DNA from: Chionis minor
Lineage: Eukaryota > Chordata > Aves > Charadriiformes > Chionididae
Direction of reading: 5' to 3'
DNA length: 64,000 nucleotides
Assembly: GCA_013398295.1 (NCBI GenBank)
Contig: VZSF01008505.1
Location: 372,001 to 436,000 of the forward strand
The translations under genes and the position numbers were made by a program. Numbering within the stretch: the stretch's first letter is position 1; every line of letters starts with the position of its first letter. Shown piece after piece: positions 40,315 to 55,300 of this stretch. The notes below the pieces were generated by a model that made no database searches, had not been told where the DNA came from, and worked only from the letters and a program-made list of their open reading frames with translations.

Positions 40315-40665
40315 CAGCGACTGAGGGTCCAGCTGGCTGCTGGTGGCACTCAGTACTGGGGCCAACACTTAGGATTCAATACTGGGGCTTATGCTTTAAC
40401 AGCTTTGCTACTGACCTGGATGACGGGATAGAGCATACAGGCAAGTCTGCAGATGACTCCAAACTGGGAGGAGTGGTTCATACGCTCAAGGGTAGAGCTG
40501 CTACTCAGAGGGACCTAGACAGGCTGGAGAAATAGTCTGAGAGGAACCTCAGGAAGCTCAATGATCAAGATGGTTTGGGCTACAGCACACAACACATAAG
40601 GAGAAGCTGAGAGAGCTGGGCTTGTTCAGCCTGGAGAGAAGGCAAAAAGGAGATCTTACCATTAT
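40315..40665 (+). mobile_element. Decayed CR1 LINE, internal region
   Basis: Segments such as CTCAGTACTGGGGCCAACA, GACCTGGATGACGGGATAGA, GGGACCTAGACAGGCTGGAG and GGGCTTGTTCAGCCTGGAGA follow in the order of a CR1 consensus, with a large internal deletion between the last two. Weak similarity may run on to about 40915. Plus orientation. It lies 39 to 315 bp or more right of the fragment at 39.75 kb, so the two may be separate insertions. Confidence 0.75.
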
Positions 40666-42942
40666 CTGCTGCTCTCTTATGGGAAGACACAAAGAAACAC
40701 ACACGAAAAGCTGAAAGGCGACAGGCACAACATAAGGAATCCTGACGAGATGCAAGGAAACCCTTCATCAGTCTGGTCGCACACAGGAACAGGAAATGCC
40801 ACCACTTCTCTGGTTCCATCTCTGGAGATGGACAGCCTGCTCTAACTTTGAACTGAGGCCTTCTTTCAGTAGGGGGGTGGACAAAGCAGCTGCCAGACAT
40901 CCCTTCCAGCTAAACTACCCCAGAAGCCTATGAAGCACCACTTCTCACAAGACCTCACGCTTTGTGGGAAAGTGCATTGAGAACATGTGCCTTTCAGTTT
41001 TCTGATCTGTGAAACGGGGCTGACGGGATTTCCTTATTCGAGCTTTTGTTGTCTAGCAGGCATCCCGGCTAACCCACTCTTTTCAGTGTGGAATAGATGA
41101 CTCAGCTCTTCAGAGCACGCGTCTGCGGAGCCTTCCCCTAGCCCATGCAAACAGGAGAGGCAGGCACTTCTTGTGCCACACTTTGTGTTTTGTTTCAGAA
41201 CTCACTTGCGATGCTGTTGGAGGCTGCATGCTTTCTTCAGATCCGAAATCCTCAAAGCTGCCCCAAAGTTTCTAGCAAACAAACTTAACGCTTTCATTTT
41301 ACACCAGAAGCATAACAATTATCTGGGAAATCCCCCTCCCACACCTGAGTCCGTACGCTGGGTGACTTGATCTCACCACATACAGTTACTCGGGTTCAAT
41401 GTTGCTTTTAAAAACTGTCAGGTAAGAGCCACTGGGGTCAACTTTTAAGCCAAGTCTCACTCTGAACAGCTATGCATGCTTAAATACAGAAGAAAACAGC
41501 AGTTGAGCCAAAGGGACTAAAAAAGATCTTCCATCTCCTCTCTCCCCCTCCTCTCTTAACCACATGCTGCCATACCTTAAGAGACATGACCTGCCAAGTA
41601 CAACTGCTCTCATCCTGCCAGGCCCTGCTGTAGTTCTCTGCTTTTCCAGCTTCTTCATAATCCTACAGTGGTCTTCTCATGCTTAGAGCCACTGATATGT
41701 CCAAGGGCACTGCCTAATTCCACAGCACATCCCACAAGGGAATGCAGGAACACCAGGAACACAGTGACAGCTGCACAACCCCTTGCTACAACTCTGGCCC
41801 AACATGAACAGTCATGGAGGTCAGCAGAGGAAGTTATTAAAAAAAAATATATAACTGGGAGGAAACACCGGGGACCTGCACCCTGGGGACACAGTACAGA
41901 AGGCAACTGCACAGGAAAGGGGAAAGCTGACAGCTCTCCTATCCAAATACTTCCCAAACAGAGGAAAAGTAGAATGGAGGGGAACCACGAGCTTCCACTT
42001 CCATATTCCCCCAGAAGAAGCTGTTTAAATTCTGCTATCTGGAGGCACAATAAACCATGACATCCTTCAGCAGGTACCTGCATAGGTGTGGTTAAAAACA
42101 GGTAATATAGTAATTAAGACATTTTAATAGAATTCTCATATTATAAGAAGCCTGCTCCCTTCAGCATGAGGAGCACACAGCTCACTCAGGAATACAACAG
42201 AGAACCTGACGCACAGCAGATGGAATTTCCCCTTTTTACACAGTGACTTGCATTGCCCTCCAGTGCAGAGGTACAGCTGCATATTTTTACAGTGAAGCAG
42301 TGAGAGATACCTAGTTCGTGCTGCAAATCCAAGGAGTCCGCAACACAAAGATGGTGAATTGGTGTATTTATTTGGGAGTTGCTGGCCCCCCTCAGGAATG
42401 GTGAAGCTGCCTGCTGGGATGACCAAATCATTAGTTGTACTGACAGACACATAGGTCCAGCAATTCCTAGGACATCTGATCACAACTACTACAAGACATG
42501 GGTGAGTCAAGGACTAGGCTGATAGGGAAACATTACTCACAACCCTGATTTTATTACATATTTTGGTAACTGGCAAGATTCCTACAACACTGCACACCAG
42601 GTTTTGTGATGCAGTTAAAACCCAAAACAAACAGTTCAAAAGACAGGCTAGAAAGGACCTTTTCCTTTTGGCCTGATTTTCTTAGAATTTCTAATCAGCA
42701 GTTCCCCTGATAGAAAAGGAACAATGTCAGCTTACAGAATTGCTCATCTTCACAAGAGTCCACCCTGTTTCCAATTAAATGAATGGAAAAGGTTCCCACC
42801 AACTGCAAGAGAAGCTGGACAAGGCCCCTGGAGACTGAGCTCAGAAGGGAAGCTACCTGAGGGGAAGGAGGCAGATTCCACCATGCTTGCAAAAGAAAAC
42901 ACAAGTCCACCTTATTTAAAAACAATTCCTTCCACCCTCACA

Positions 42943-42948
42943 TTTATT
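42943..42948 (-). terminator. Candidate polyadenylation signal of TADA1
   Basis: AATAAA on the minus strand, about 250 bp past the TADA1 stop. Further AATAAA hexamers occur at 42550-42555 and 42367-42372, so the true end could be any of these. Confidence 0.35.
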
Positions 42949-43198
42949 TTTCCTAAAAAAAACAGTCTTCGCAAACAAATCTCTTGTTTCTCCTTTTCAG
43001 TTCAGTGGCATTGCTGCAAGTACTCCACGGCATATAACTCTGGGGAAGCAGAGAAAGCGTACCGCTTTTCCATAGGAAAAGTTGACTCATAACTTATGTC
43101 ATCCTTGAAATGCTGACACAGGTTTATAGGAAGCATTTGAATATCAAGTCCAAGGAACAGCATTGCAGCCATCTGAGGCCTCACATGGCTGCTTAGTT

Positions 43199-43351
43199 CT
43201 AGCAGAGCAAAAGGCCCTCCTTTGCCACGAGGCGCTGGCGATGGATTTTATCCTGCTGTAGCTCCTCATGGTTTGGATGCCAGAGTTTCATGACAATTCT
43301 CTCAATGTTTAGAGCGTAGACAGTGTGCGCCGGAATAACTTCTTTGTGCAC
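43199..43351 (-). CDS. TADA1: TADA1 exon 8 with stop
   Basis: Encodes [20 protein letters not shown], a middle [14 protein letters not shown], and the conserved C-terminus AKEGLLLC before TAG at 43201-43199. The acceptor is tatctccag. Confidence 0.96.
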   Translation of the reverse strand: MHKEVIPAHTVYALNIERIVMKLWHPNHEELQQDKIHRQRLVAKEGLLLC

Positions 43352-46300
43352 CTGGAGATACACATGAGAGAAGAAGTTTCATGCTTTCATACACATTTCC
43401 TCATATTGCCCACGGAAGAACCTCCCTGTACTACAGGACGATCAGAGAGCCAGCCCCGCAGAGCGGAACGCAGGCTGTCACACACGACTAGAGCTGCAAC
43501 TTGCCAGCGCTGCCACACCAGCCAGCACAGAACACCACTGTTTTGTAAGGGAGTGGCACGATAAGGAAATCCTCATTTTGCTCTTACAGTGACAAACAAC
43601 AATGTCATCAAAAATCTTACAAGCAACAATTCTATCTGACCAAATACATGGGACAAATGCTCAACTACAGTTCTTACAATGAATGGTCTTCCTCGAGCTC
43701 GCAATAGCGGAGACCAAGGGGTAATTTCTCATAGCTAACTTTAGGCATTCAAAGTAGCCTGAATGTCCCCAGAGCTGCCAGAGGAGGAGGGAACCACAGG
43801 AATGCTTCTCTATAGGAAGATTCACCCAGCCCACCTTTGACACCTCCCCAGGTTTGGGGTGATCATAGCTAACCCACTGCAGCAGCCTGCATGCCAGGAC
43901 TGAGTATTCCTCCGAGTACCCAGGTGGAAACATGAAGAGTGAGGGACATGCCAGGTAAGTCATGTTGCTGTCAAAAAAAAAAGTCTCAGTCCAGCTCAGT
44001 TCTGGATATAGTCACTGCAGTCTTGCTGCAGAGGAAGAGTTCACGCTTCTTATGTAGCTATAAAAAAGAGACAGGGATTTCCCCATCAACTCACTGACCA
44101 AGGGGAACAGAAGAGGCATTAAGCCATGAACTGACTGTATGTTAGCAGTTAACTAATAGTGGGAACGAATCAAAGCCAAAGAACTGTAAATTTGAAAGGA
44201 AAAGGAGGAAACTGGTTGTAGCAGGAGAAATCAAATCTCCCTCCATGCATGTAAACCAAATCCAAGACTGGTGGCTGGTACTCAGGTCAGCACTGCCTGT
44301 GACACAACAGCATAACAGAAACAACTTACCTGTAATGCCTCAAAAAGGTCATACATGTTCACTGGCGGGAGGGAAGCTGGTAAGGTGTCTCCAGAGCAGG
44401 CAAGGAGTAGAGCTGCCTGCTGCTCAGCATCATCAGGCGGGGGCTGGGGAGTCAGACTCTGACCGGCAGAAGGTGTTGCACAGGTTGGAGGGCTGTAGAC
44501 AGAGCAGGCAGTAAAAGCTTCCAGTCAAGAAAAGAGCACCACCTTTGGAAGTCACCCAGGAGGGCTTGGCCCTGGGGTTTGCTTTTCTGTATCAGCTGAC
44601 TTAAACCTTAGGTACATAAAATTATTACAGCTGTAACTGAAATATCTTTCAAATTCTGGTTTAACAAAAATAGCGCAAGTCACTCCTCAACATGCTTCAA
44701 ACATGTTTTGTAACTGATCTCAATTGGGCAACTGGTTATTTACAGCCAGTAGCTTCTACCCAGCATAAAAATGAAGGCACCCACAACATTAAATGGAAAG
44801 ACACTAGCTGTTAGGCAGAGTTGTTTGGAGTGGATTGCGTTTGTAGTGCTATAATCAAATCTTAAAAGACCCACGACCTCCTATCAACTGCTAGAAGCTG
44901 TTGTAGACAAACACAATTGCCTTCTCATACACACAGACTACCAGATGCACAGCACATGCTGTTTTGACATTGAGACTCTGGAAAACAAGATGACCTTGAG
45001 GCTCTGGCAACTAAAAAGGCCTGCCAAGGAACCACAAATACATTTGTGACAGGCTGGCAGTGTCCCACAGGTCTTCACTGACATTTCATTCTAGTGGCAC
45101 AACAGCAGTTCCCCCACAAAGGGGCCCAGGGCCAGTTTCCCCAAGAGCAGCAAAATTCCTGTGTCACTCACTAGAGCTCCCAAAAAGCAGTAATTACTAC
45201 GGATATTCAGAGGGCTAGTGGTCATCTTCATAAATTGATGGACAAACACAGGCAAGGGAGACTTAACACTGTCCTGAACTCCACTGCTGAGGAATCCCCA
45301 TATTGTCCCTCCCTGTTTAGCTGTACAATCCTCTGTACTGATACCTTCTTGTTGTGTGAAAGCTAAACACCGTTATTAACAAGTTCTACTAAGTAAAAAG
45401 AGGAACTGAACCACGTAGTAACTTTGGGACTAGCAAATTGCATTTGAAATTAGAAGTGTGCTGAGAGTTCCTTACCACTCAATTAGATTGTTATAAGCAA
45501 CAACGCTGTTCTTCAGATATGGCTGAGGGTTAACATTGCTTCCAAAAGCATACTTGAAATGGCCATCTCTCAGACGATAGGCCTTCCGCCTGGATATCAC
45601 AGATGTCAGAATATCCTTAAGATGGTTCTGCAATGAAAAACAATCTTACTACACATGCTGATTTATTCACCCTGCCAAGCCACAGCTATGAGAAGTGCCT
45701 CACCAATTGGCAAGACAAAAGTAGTGCTGCTATGATCACAAGGACCTATAGAGGTAAAGGAACAAAGATCTGGACAAGCTACAGTATGTTTTCACTATCT
45801 GATACAGCTGGATACAGACAACATGGCACTGTGTCAGAGCACTACATGCATTAACTTGTGAACCCTACTTTAATATGTGACGTGCTGCTTTAAATGTCAA
45901 AGAGGTTTGTTAAATGCTAGGAAATTCCCAACCGCTGATCCCTTCGATAAAGAGCTAAGAGACTTCACAATTGGCACTAGATGTTACACTCGTACTGAAA
46001 TACTGACCCTAAAACTACAGTAAAAAAAAAAAACCACTCCTCTTTTTCAGACTGTTCAGTGACGTGGAAAGTGCTGGAGAAGCAACTGTCTGAAAAAATA
46101 AGCAGACAACTGCTTTCTAATTTGGCCTCACTCCCAGATGGGGAATTCAAGTTGGCCTCCACATCCTGACTCCAGAAAACTATCTACACATCAACATTTC
46201 AAGTAATGGCTGTATCATTCCTGGAACACAGCAAGTAATGCACCACTGATGGCCAAAACCAGAAGCAGCAGACGCTTCACCTGCAGGTATTACCCAATTC

Positions 46301-49300
46301 TGTGACTTGACTTCATGCCAGATACTCATGCCTGTAACAGATTGTATTTTTTACAGAACTGTTTAAACTGGAGCTCTTGCTCCATCCCTGCTTTAAGTGA
46401 CAGGAACAGCATTTTCCAAAACAGCTACTTAAGCATGCCTGGAGTTCTTTATATGCAAGCACTTCAAAATTAACACTTGCAGGCAGAGATCCAAGACTTT
46501 ATGGCTGTGATGCCACAAATCCAGAAGCCCTTTGATACTCCCTCTTTCCAAGGCAAAGGGGCAATTAGAGAAGCAGGTTTCCTCTCCCCACAAAGGGGCA
46601 CTAACCCATGCTGCACACAGAGCCTTTTGTCGCTGGTATAACGAGACCGCCGCTGCCCAGCCCCGTCTCACCTCCACAGCATGAACAACTGCTGTCACTG
46701 CCTCCTCTGTGACATTGTCTAGCCCGTGCTCGTACGCAGTTACGATCATCCTTCCTTCTAACTGGCCACGTGTAGGAAGCATCATGGTATGAGAACACAG
46801 CTTCAAATCGTCATCCTCCTGAGGATCCTTTGCCACAAATTGCTGGGCTCCAGACAACGGATTCTGAGGCTGGAAGCGGTGCTGTTATGAACACAACATC
46901 AGAGCGTCAGACAACGAACACTTGGTCAGACACTTTGGTTCATCTAACCAAACACCCCTTCTCCAACCAGAAAGCAAATACCTACAAAAATATATCACAG
47001 TACGGCAAGGGGAGTGATATTCCACCCCAGGATATTCTCCCAACCCACAACAATTTGGGACCAAAGACATTTCTGAGACAGTGTTGGTGTCCTTTTATTA
47101 AACAGCCCATGAACTTCTCCAGCAGCACCCTGAACCACCGAAACTTTGGGTATCCACAACATTGTGCAGCAAAAAATCCTATAGTGTAACAACATAGCAC
47201 ATGAAGAGTCATCACCTCTGGTTTGCTCTCTACTTCCCACCTGATATATTAATTTAGTTCTCCTGGTAAGTCTCAAATGTGGTCAGTCATTGTCCCTTTT
47301 CTCTCTGTTCACACTACCCAGGCCAGTGATGATTTTATGGACTTTCACATCTCTCAGCCACCTCCTTTTATGCTGAAGACTTCTCGAGTATTTAGTCATT
47401 TCTTGTACAGAAGGGTGTGTTTTTTACTAACTGTACAGTTTCCATCAAGATTAAAAACCATGATCCTGATCTTATGTGATTCTTAAGTGACTCTTGCATT
47501 TCTTTAAAGCTTTAAGTGCAGCAACTTAGCCAAATTCCAGTTCTGAATTTCATATTCTAGTCTCCCCAGGCACTTTCAATATTCTAAGTCACTGAGCAGC
47601 CACTGATTCTGAAATGGATTATGGCTGTTTTTCAGAACTGACTCCGTTATTTAGGAAAAAAAACCACCATCACAGAACAGCAATTCATACCAAAAGGTGG
47701 CAACCCTCATTTTATAGGCCACATGCATTCCAGCATAATTCCCTTGATGTGCTGGTGTCTAAAGCTCCGAGTGCTTGTGGTGGCTCCCAGGAAGTCTCAG
47801 TCATCCAGTTAAAGCGGGGGAAAAAAAAGCAGACAGGAATGATTGATCCTTGGGCCCAGACATGTGTTTGGCCCAGCCCCAACCCACAAGGCAAGAACAT
47901 GCCCCTGGCTCATCAAGTATTCCCACAACTCCTGCCCCACAGCTCTCCAAGCCACAAATCCAGCAACTCTGGAAGACTGCCACAAGGCTCTCGCTGCATC
48001 AAGACAAACACATACTTAAATATTGACAATGAATATACAGCAAAGTGGATTTCTCACATCTTAGTTTCAGGAGAGGAAGGGGGGCTGCTTTATTCAAAGG
48101 ACAGTATGGCATTTAACTCAGAGTGAAAAACCAATCCACCCACTAATGATGTGAAAGCAGGTTTCCCTCCCCGTAATTCTGAAGACTTATGCTTTCATTA
48201 CAGGAAAACTACATGCCTGCATGCCTGGAAAAAAAAATAACTTTGAAATGTAAGCAACTCTTAAGAGGAATGTAGTTTGGGAGAGCAGAAGCCAATTGGA
48301 ATGAACCTGTGGTCATTCACAGCTGTTTTTCTGACCAGTGAGGAAAACATCAGGAAATAACAAGGCACTTCAAGTTCACACTACTTGGGAATTCCACTAG
48401 TGATGGACAAGCCCATTAATCACAACATACACTTCATACAGTAGTTACTACAAAGCATTACAGGAACACATATATAAACACACACTAGAAATGTGGTGTA
48501 GCACAGGGCTATCCAAGTATACCAAATTCCAAGACTTCCACTACGTCATGATTTGTTTCTGAAACTCTCCTCTACTTACTACTGAAAAGTTACAGTGAAC
48601 TTTTAAAAGAAAAAGATAACACAGATTGCCATCAGAATTCAGGTCACCGCTGGGAACATTGCAAAATATTTCAGCAGTTCCCAAATACAACGAGCCTTCA
48701 GCTGGACTCGCATCCTTTTAAAACACTAGTCTCTGAAGCACACACATATGCCTAGTTACAGTACTTAGAAGCACCTCAGCTGAGCCAAGCTAATTTCTCA
48801 CAGTGTAAAAGCAGGTGGTTTCACATGCCCACCTTTCTCCTCCATCCCCAGCCATATGACTGCCCCTTCGTCCTTCGCACTAGCTTTGGCATTCATCCAA
48901 CTGCAAGGAATGCTGATCCACCAGAATAATCCAGCAACAAAACCCTGGGGTTCGAGATTATTTTTTTTTTCTTAGTTTTTCTGCCTTATCAGAGAAGTGA
49001 GCCAGATGACAATCTGCTCAGACACCTGATAAATCTGGGTCAGTAAGAGACAGACACTCTCCCTTTCAACAAACTGTTGATTCAGTTTGAGTCAGTCTTA
49101 CCAAACACCACCCATGGAAGACAGTGCCCCATCCCGATCCTCTTTCACACCAGGCCCCCACCCTGCCAGCACAGAAGCAACTATGGAACAGACACGTGAC
49201 AGTACCAGGTGGATGTACGGAGCCTTTGCTGCAAAATTAACACAATCTCATGTGTTTCTGTTCTATGTAACAGAAGACAGCATCTTTGCAAAGCATTTTC

Positions 49301-52300
49301 AATGCTCGTCTTACTTCTAACACTTCGGACTGCAGAGTTCTGCAGAGTAGATCATAGAATCATGGAATTCTGCCTGACTGCCTGAACAGGAAGTCACTTT
49401 TGCTTCAAGAATTCAGCAGATGTGTGAAATTGATTCCTGAAATACAACTTTGACATTTAGGTGTACTTCCATGGCCAGGTCACACCACAGCCTTTCTCCC
49501 TAGAGGCTTCCACGAGAGAGGCAGCAGCTACTAACCCCCAACTTCTGCCCCAATCCAGAACTCAAACCAAATATAACATACATAATTGCATGCGATGGAC
49601 TTTGTAGTAACAAAAACTCCATGCTGTACAGAGCTCCTCAGCCACAACAGAATGTAACAGAACCACCACCATTTGACTGTGGACACTTACATCAAACTTT
49701 TGACGAACTGAAGAAATCTTTTTCTTTCCTTTGGGTTTTCCAGGTTTAGTTGCAGAGCCACCTGGCCATGGCAGAGATCCAGCACCTTCTACAAATTGAA
49801 GAAAAAAAAGCACTTGATAGGTGTTGCTGATTTAGGGCCAGGATGAAATCGTCCACACAGACAAACCCTTAATGTTTGGCCTCCAGCTAAGCCTTAACCC
49901 AAACCCAACAGCCATGATGGCCCAGAGGAAGGGCTTCTCAGGGCAGAATGCTTTTGGTAGCCCTTCCCTTCCTTTGTCAGCCCCCTGCCAGACTAACTCA
50001 TGACCCATTACTCATATAGAAATGTCTGTCCACACACCACACAAAAAAACAGCAGAAGGGGAGACATGAGCACAGCCTCCAAGGAAAGCCATAAGGAAGG
50101 AACAAGCCATTTGTTCCATCAGGAAGACAACAGGAACTTGGCCGGAGAGGTATTCTCCTCCCACCAACTCCTGGATCAGGTCAGATGCTAACCAGCAGGA
50201 TTGGGCAATCTGGCTCATTACATCTGCCTTTGCGGTTCCCCATTATCTTTGGCAAGCTTTGTCTTGGAACCCTGTTTAACATCATGGCTGATCATTCTTG
50301 TTACACTGAGGGAAAAGGGAGATGGAGGGGAAGAACTGCACAGGCGGCAGAGCCCAGGAGCATGACAGCACCAACATGAGCAGTGAGCTTGTGACCGACC
50401 AGAACTGGCCAGCAGCTGAAAAAGAGATTACCGTGTAGCACCAATACATACATACATTTGTCCACACCACCTTGAGGAGGCTACTCAAAAGTCCACTGTG
50501 TGCTGTTTGACAGCTACACCTACAGTAGGCCAAATCACATCTGATAATCATACAGCTTTTGGCATGGACAACCTAGCAGATTTCCCGCTGACTGCTTTAC
50601 GGGATCCGTGCACAATCTGGGGCTTAAGACAACGTTGTATTGGACGCGTATGTGCTTGCCGACAGTCAACGAGCAGTGCAACCCAAAGGCAGGACAGCCC
50701 TCTTGTGGCGAGAGAAGCAGCCTCAGCTTTGTGTCACCGGTATCCTCCTCCCTTGGTTTTGCACAGCAAGCGAGCATCCTTTGTCCTTCAGAGCACAGTA
50801 TTGCCTGTGCCAGGGTCCTTGCCCACCTCCAGGGAGCTTGGACAACTCCACTCTGAAGGTACTTCAGTCACCTCCAAAGTGGGGGCCCGAGCCGTGGTGC
50901 CAGGCGGTGCTGAAAGCACAGAAACCTCTCAGATGTTCCCTGGACCAGCACCTGAACCAGCATTTGCCATTTCCTCTAGACACAGACAAGAAGCAACAGC
51001 AGCCCTCCCACAACTCACCATCCACAACTTGGCCAGCCCCAGGCACATTCATGGAGAAAGAACAACCAGTTCTGGTTCTCTCCTGTTACCACAGGCTGCC
51101 ACGGCTCAACACCACCTTCGCACTAACCAGCGCGTTTACCTCCAGCTCTCACAACTGTGTTTAATTTGCTGCGATCAGGAATTCATAAATACAGTTTTCT
51201 ACAGCCCTGTTTATAGGGAACAATGCTGGCTGGAAGTCCTTGGCTACACAGAGCTTCCCACACCCATGGCTGAATCATGAGCACAGTGTTCTCTGCCATG
51301 AAAAAAAGCTGTCTAAAACATGACTTTAAGGATCAGGCTAAACCAGAGGATTCAGGTGAAGGCTGTGAACGGTCAGCTGCTAAGGGCTTAGAAACAACCT
51401 ACACACACACAGATGGCAGTTTATTAAAAAGTTTAGTTACATCCTATTAGTGAGGTGAAAGCCAACAGTCTACAAACCCTGTTGTCAGAATCCATCAGTC
51501 AATTATAGGAAATTAAAAGACAATAAACAAACCCTCTCCAAGTCATAAAGCTGGCATTGCTACTCATCACTACAACACCGCAGTAGAGGCCTAACAAGGG
51601 GATATGGGAAAGCACTGTGGACACTCATCTCAAGGACCACTCTTGCCCTTCATCTACAGTACTTGTATCTTAGGACCTAGCAATATAATGCTACTTCTTT
51701 CACAGGATATTTTGCTCTTTACAGACGAGTCCTTTCTTCCTCCTCCTCTCCATAGGAAGTCAGACCCCTTCTAGGCAGGGGGATTAGGCGTGTGAAGGAC
51801 AGACACAGAAGTTAGCTGGCTCATTTCAAAGCTTTCAACAAAAGCACATCTGTCTAGCTTGTAATGTCACCCCAGCCCAGGCCCTTCCTCCTTGCCAGAA
51901 GACTCATACGGCTCCTTCGCAGCCTCACCTATGAAGGTGTCCTTAGCTAAACGCGTGACCGAGTGGCAGAGATGGACAAAGCGGAACAGAGAGAGACAGA
52001 AAAAGCAAACACCACCCTTTTATCTGACAGCCTATTACAAGTGAGTAAGTTACAGCAGAGTCCAAATTTTTAAAATGCCTTATTAAAAAAGTAACTTTTA
52101 AACTAAATGCCAAGTAAATTTTTAGGCTTTGACAGTAGACCCTGAAAGATGCAGCTTAACTGAATCTCAGCCTACACATTTAAGAAAAACTTAGCCAGAC
52201 TTATCTTAGAACAAGGGAAAGGTGAGATTATATTTCCTATTCCCCATTATAACGAGCCCAGAGCAGATTTCTTTTGGGCTCTTTTTTCCAGGTTTTCGTA

Positions 52301-55300
52301 TTACTGAGCCTGACGTGCACTAGATGAAAGCAAAATTTCCCTCTAGTATTCTAAGAAAACCAGTACTTGCCTTCCTGGGCACAAATGACAAGACTAGGGT
52401 GGCTCAGCTGTGAAACTTCAGAGATGTTAGCAGTTTTTGTTTAATCTTGCTAGCAAGAGAATTAGATGTTAACAAGCCACAGCAATAGCTGCTGATAAAC
52501 CTTCAAAGATGAGCAACAGATAAGAACGCTTTTCTAAGAGCTGCCTCATCTCTGCAGTGGTGGCACCAGCCAGTCCAGACAGAGTGCGTCAGGTTTTCCT
52601 GACGTGCTGCATCAGCACCGCACAAAAGGAAAGGGCAAAGATACAAACAGAGAAAGTGGCAACAGCGAAAAACAGCCAGGCACAGGAAACATGCATTTTC
52701 CCCACCCTCATTTATTTGATCTTCAGTATTTTATCTTCCTGCAGGGACAAGGGTTTAGTCAAACATATTCTGATGACCCTCCTGTCAACAACTCGCACTC
52801 CCATTTTCTTCCTTCTCTTTTCCCAGCTCTCTGGAGAGAAGTGGAACACAAGCAACCTGAGCCCATCAAGCAAAGCCTGTGGGAAACCCTAATATAATAA
52901 AACACTCCCGCTATCCTGGCAAGAGTTCTAATTCGCTGAACCATCTCTTAGTTGGCTTCAGATTACTAGTAAATAAATTAAATCCTTACATCGCTAACTC
53001 AACCACTTGCCATTGTCTCAGCTTTACTGTTAACATTTAGCTAAGGAGGGAGATAAGAGTTCAAGTGAGGTATGTATTAACTCAAGAAACCTTGCTAACT
53101 TGATTGCTTGCAATCATCCAGCAAACAAGATAACCTTAGTGAGCAAGACCATGCAAGGTTAAGAAAGGCTTTAAACTGGAATTCCTCCTGATGGAATTTT
53201 CTGGGGAAGAAAACCCCTAAACATAAAAATTTCAAAAGAGCACTTGTGAAAATATTGGTAAAAAGAGAACACCAAAGATGACAGTTTTCTTGTAATGGAA
53301 AGTGTGCTACACCATTTGGGCGGGTATAGCTAACCTAAAACCAACATTAAGCTACTCTCTAGTATTTTGGATAGCACATTCCTGGGAAGTTCCTCTCTTC
53401 AGGCACTTTCACAGCTTCCCACCTATGTTACAGCTGGCTGCTACTCCAGTATTTGTCGGTGTCTTTACAAACACAGCTACCAGAGGGGGAAAAAAACATG
53501 ACCCATTTTTCAAAAGGGCAGAGAAATCAGATTTGGGATTGCTCAGGACCCTGCTGTGCCCTCAGGGGGAGCTCAGCAGGAGTTAAAGCAACTGGTCATT
53601 CTTCACATCAGAATAGACATGAACCTTCCTCCCTCTCCATCGAGTCCTAAATATCCCACACCACACAGACTGTTGAACTGGGATTTGAAGTTTGCAAGAC
53701 CAACAGCCTGAGCAGATGAGAGGGGGAAGTGGAAAGCTTTCTCACAAAGGGTCACATTCACCCAGCATTCCCTTATAAGCCCAGATGGAATCACTACTAC
53801 CAAAGGAAGCAAAATTTGCCTTCAATCAGGTGGGTTTGTTTGCATGGTTCAACATATGTTACAATCACAAAGGTTAAAAAACCCTTCCCCGAGGCTTCCT
53901 ATTCCAAATGCCACAATATCAAGTATACTTTTAATGCTGACCACAACATTTTTTTTAAATACAAACTGGCATTTTAAAGATGGTTCTTTCCACCTTGTCT
54001 CTCACACGAAGATGGAAAGTACGTGCATCAGTAACCCCTGCGATGGCATGCCAAGTGCATCAAGCACGCTTCTTTAAAGTTACTTGTTTCCATGAAACAT
54101 GAAGTCAACACCTTCTACTCAAACAACAGTGGAGGAGACAAAAACCTGTTAGGTTTCCATTCTTACATGGGGCAGGAGAAAAAAAAAAGATAAAAAAGAG
54201 AAAAAAAAATTAGCAGGTCTCAGACCGGCATCTAGGGGGAGAACAAGAAATCTGGACCTAACATCTAGCATTCCACTCATACTGCACTTTCCTGGGTTTG
54301 CGTGTACAATGTGCTATGCCACACAGCAGACTGACAAGTAAAATGTATGTGTAATAAATTTACAAGTCAGTAGCCTGGAAAGACATGTCTCAGTACAGAT
54401 TAGCTCTGAAATCCCTGGGAGACTCTGCATTGATGCAAGTAGAACAAAACAGAAACTCTAGAAGGGACTAGCAGCACACACTGTTAACTGCAGAGGACTA
54501 AACGCTGTCTTTAAGAACAGATGCATGATTAAACTGAATTTTTTTTATCAAGCTGGCTTATGCAGATCTGTGGACAGAGCCAACAAGAGGCTGTCTGAAA
54601 GCACTGCACATGACCAGCTGGTCAGCACCTGGTAAGGTAGCTGCTCAGCAGCAGTCCGTTACACACTGCCACCGATCTGCCAAAACACTACAAAGAAGGG
54701 TTCTTCAAGGGCTCTTAAAACTTAGTCTTAAGCTTCAATGGGACAAGAGGAAAAGCACTTAGCAAGGACTTGAAATTAAAAAGGTCAGGCAGGAAATAAC
54801 ATGCATAAGGAAGACACCTGTGGAGCACCACACTGCTTTGTGCTAGGGCTGGTATTTTTAACACATTCTTAGACAGCCCTGAAAAGGGGAGTACTGGGGA
54901 GCTGGTAGAGTTTGCTGACGAATCTGAGCTATTCAAGCCAGGGAAGATGAAGCCTGACTGGACAGCTGCAGAAGAGCTGTACAAGACTTAGCGACTGGAT
55001 AAAGAGGCAACTTCAATACAGTTAAGCATAGAGTTGTGCACACAGGAAGGAACAATCCCAACTTTAGTCACACACAGCAACAGGCTCTGACTTGACTACA
55101 GCCACTCAGAAGCAAAATCTCTGGGCTACCACCTCTCCTTCACCACTGGCATCAGCCCCATTCTGAGCTCGGAGAACACTGGCACTTTCTCCCCCCCACC
55201 ACTAATTTAGAGGCAGCTGCTTCAGGTAATATACTCCATTCAGTGGAACCACTGCTCTTGTGCTTTCTTTGTATAGTCCAGCTGTAAGTACTCTACGTTA

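Larger units (their letters stand above)
16902..43198. other. Gene-poor interval between TNFSF4 and TADA1
   Basis: I find no supportable gene in this interval of about 26 kb. Frames are short, overlap on both strands and show no domain motifs. GC-rich stretches (for example 31.6-34.1 kb) have more open frames only because stop codons are rarer there. Contents I can name are listed separately: simple repeats, three short tandem duplications, a TA/TG palindrome and decayed CR1 pieces near 39.7-40.9 kb. In mammals the TNFSF4-PRDX6 interval is also a long gene-poor region, so regulatory elements are plausible, but nothing here proves them. Confidence 0.6.

Noticed and set aside
46429..46857. A 142-codon minus-strand frame around TADA1 exon 5
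   Set aside because: The exon ends at the GT donor at 46671; the remaining codons are read-through into the intron.
50498..51280. A 260-codon plus-strand open frame in TADA1 intron 3
   Set aside because: No ATG at its beginning, no domain or conserved motif, and overlapping open frames on both strands. It is the longest non-genic frame here but looks like composition-driven chance.
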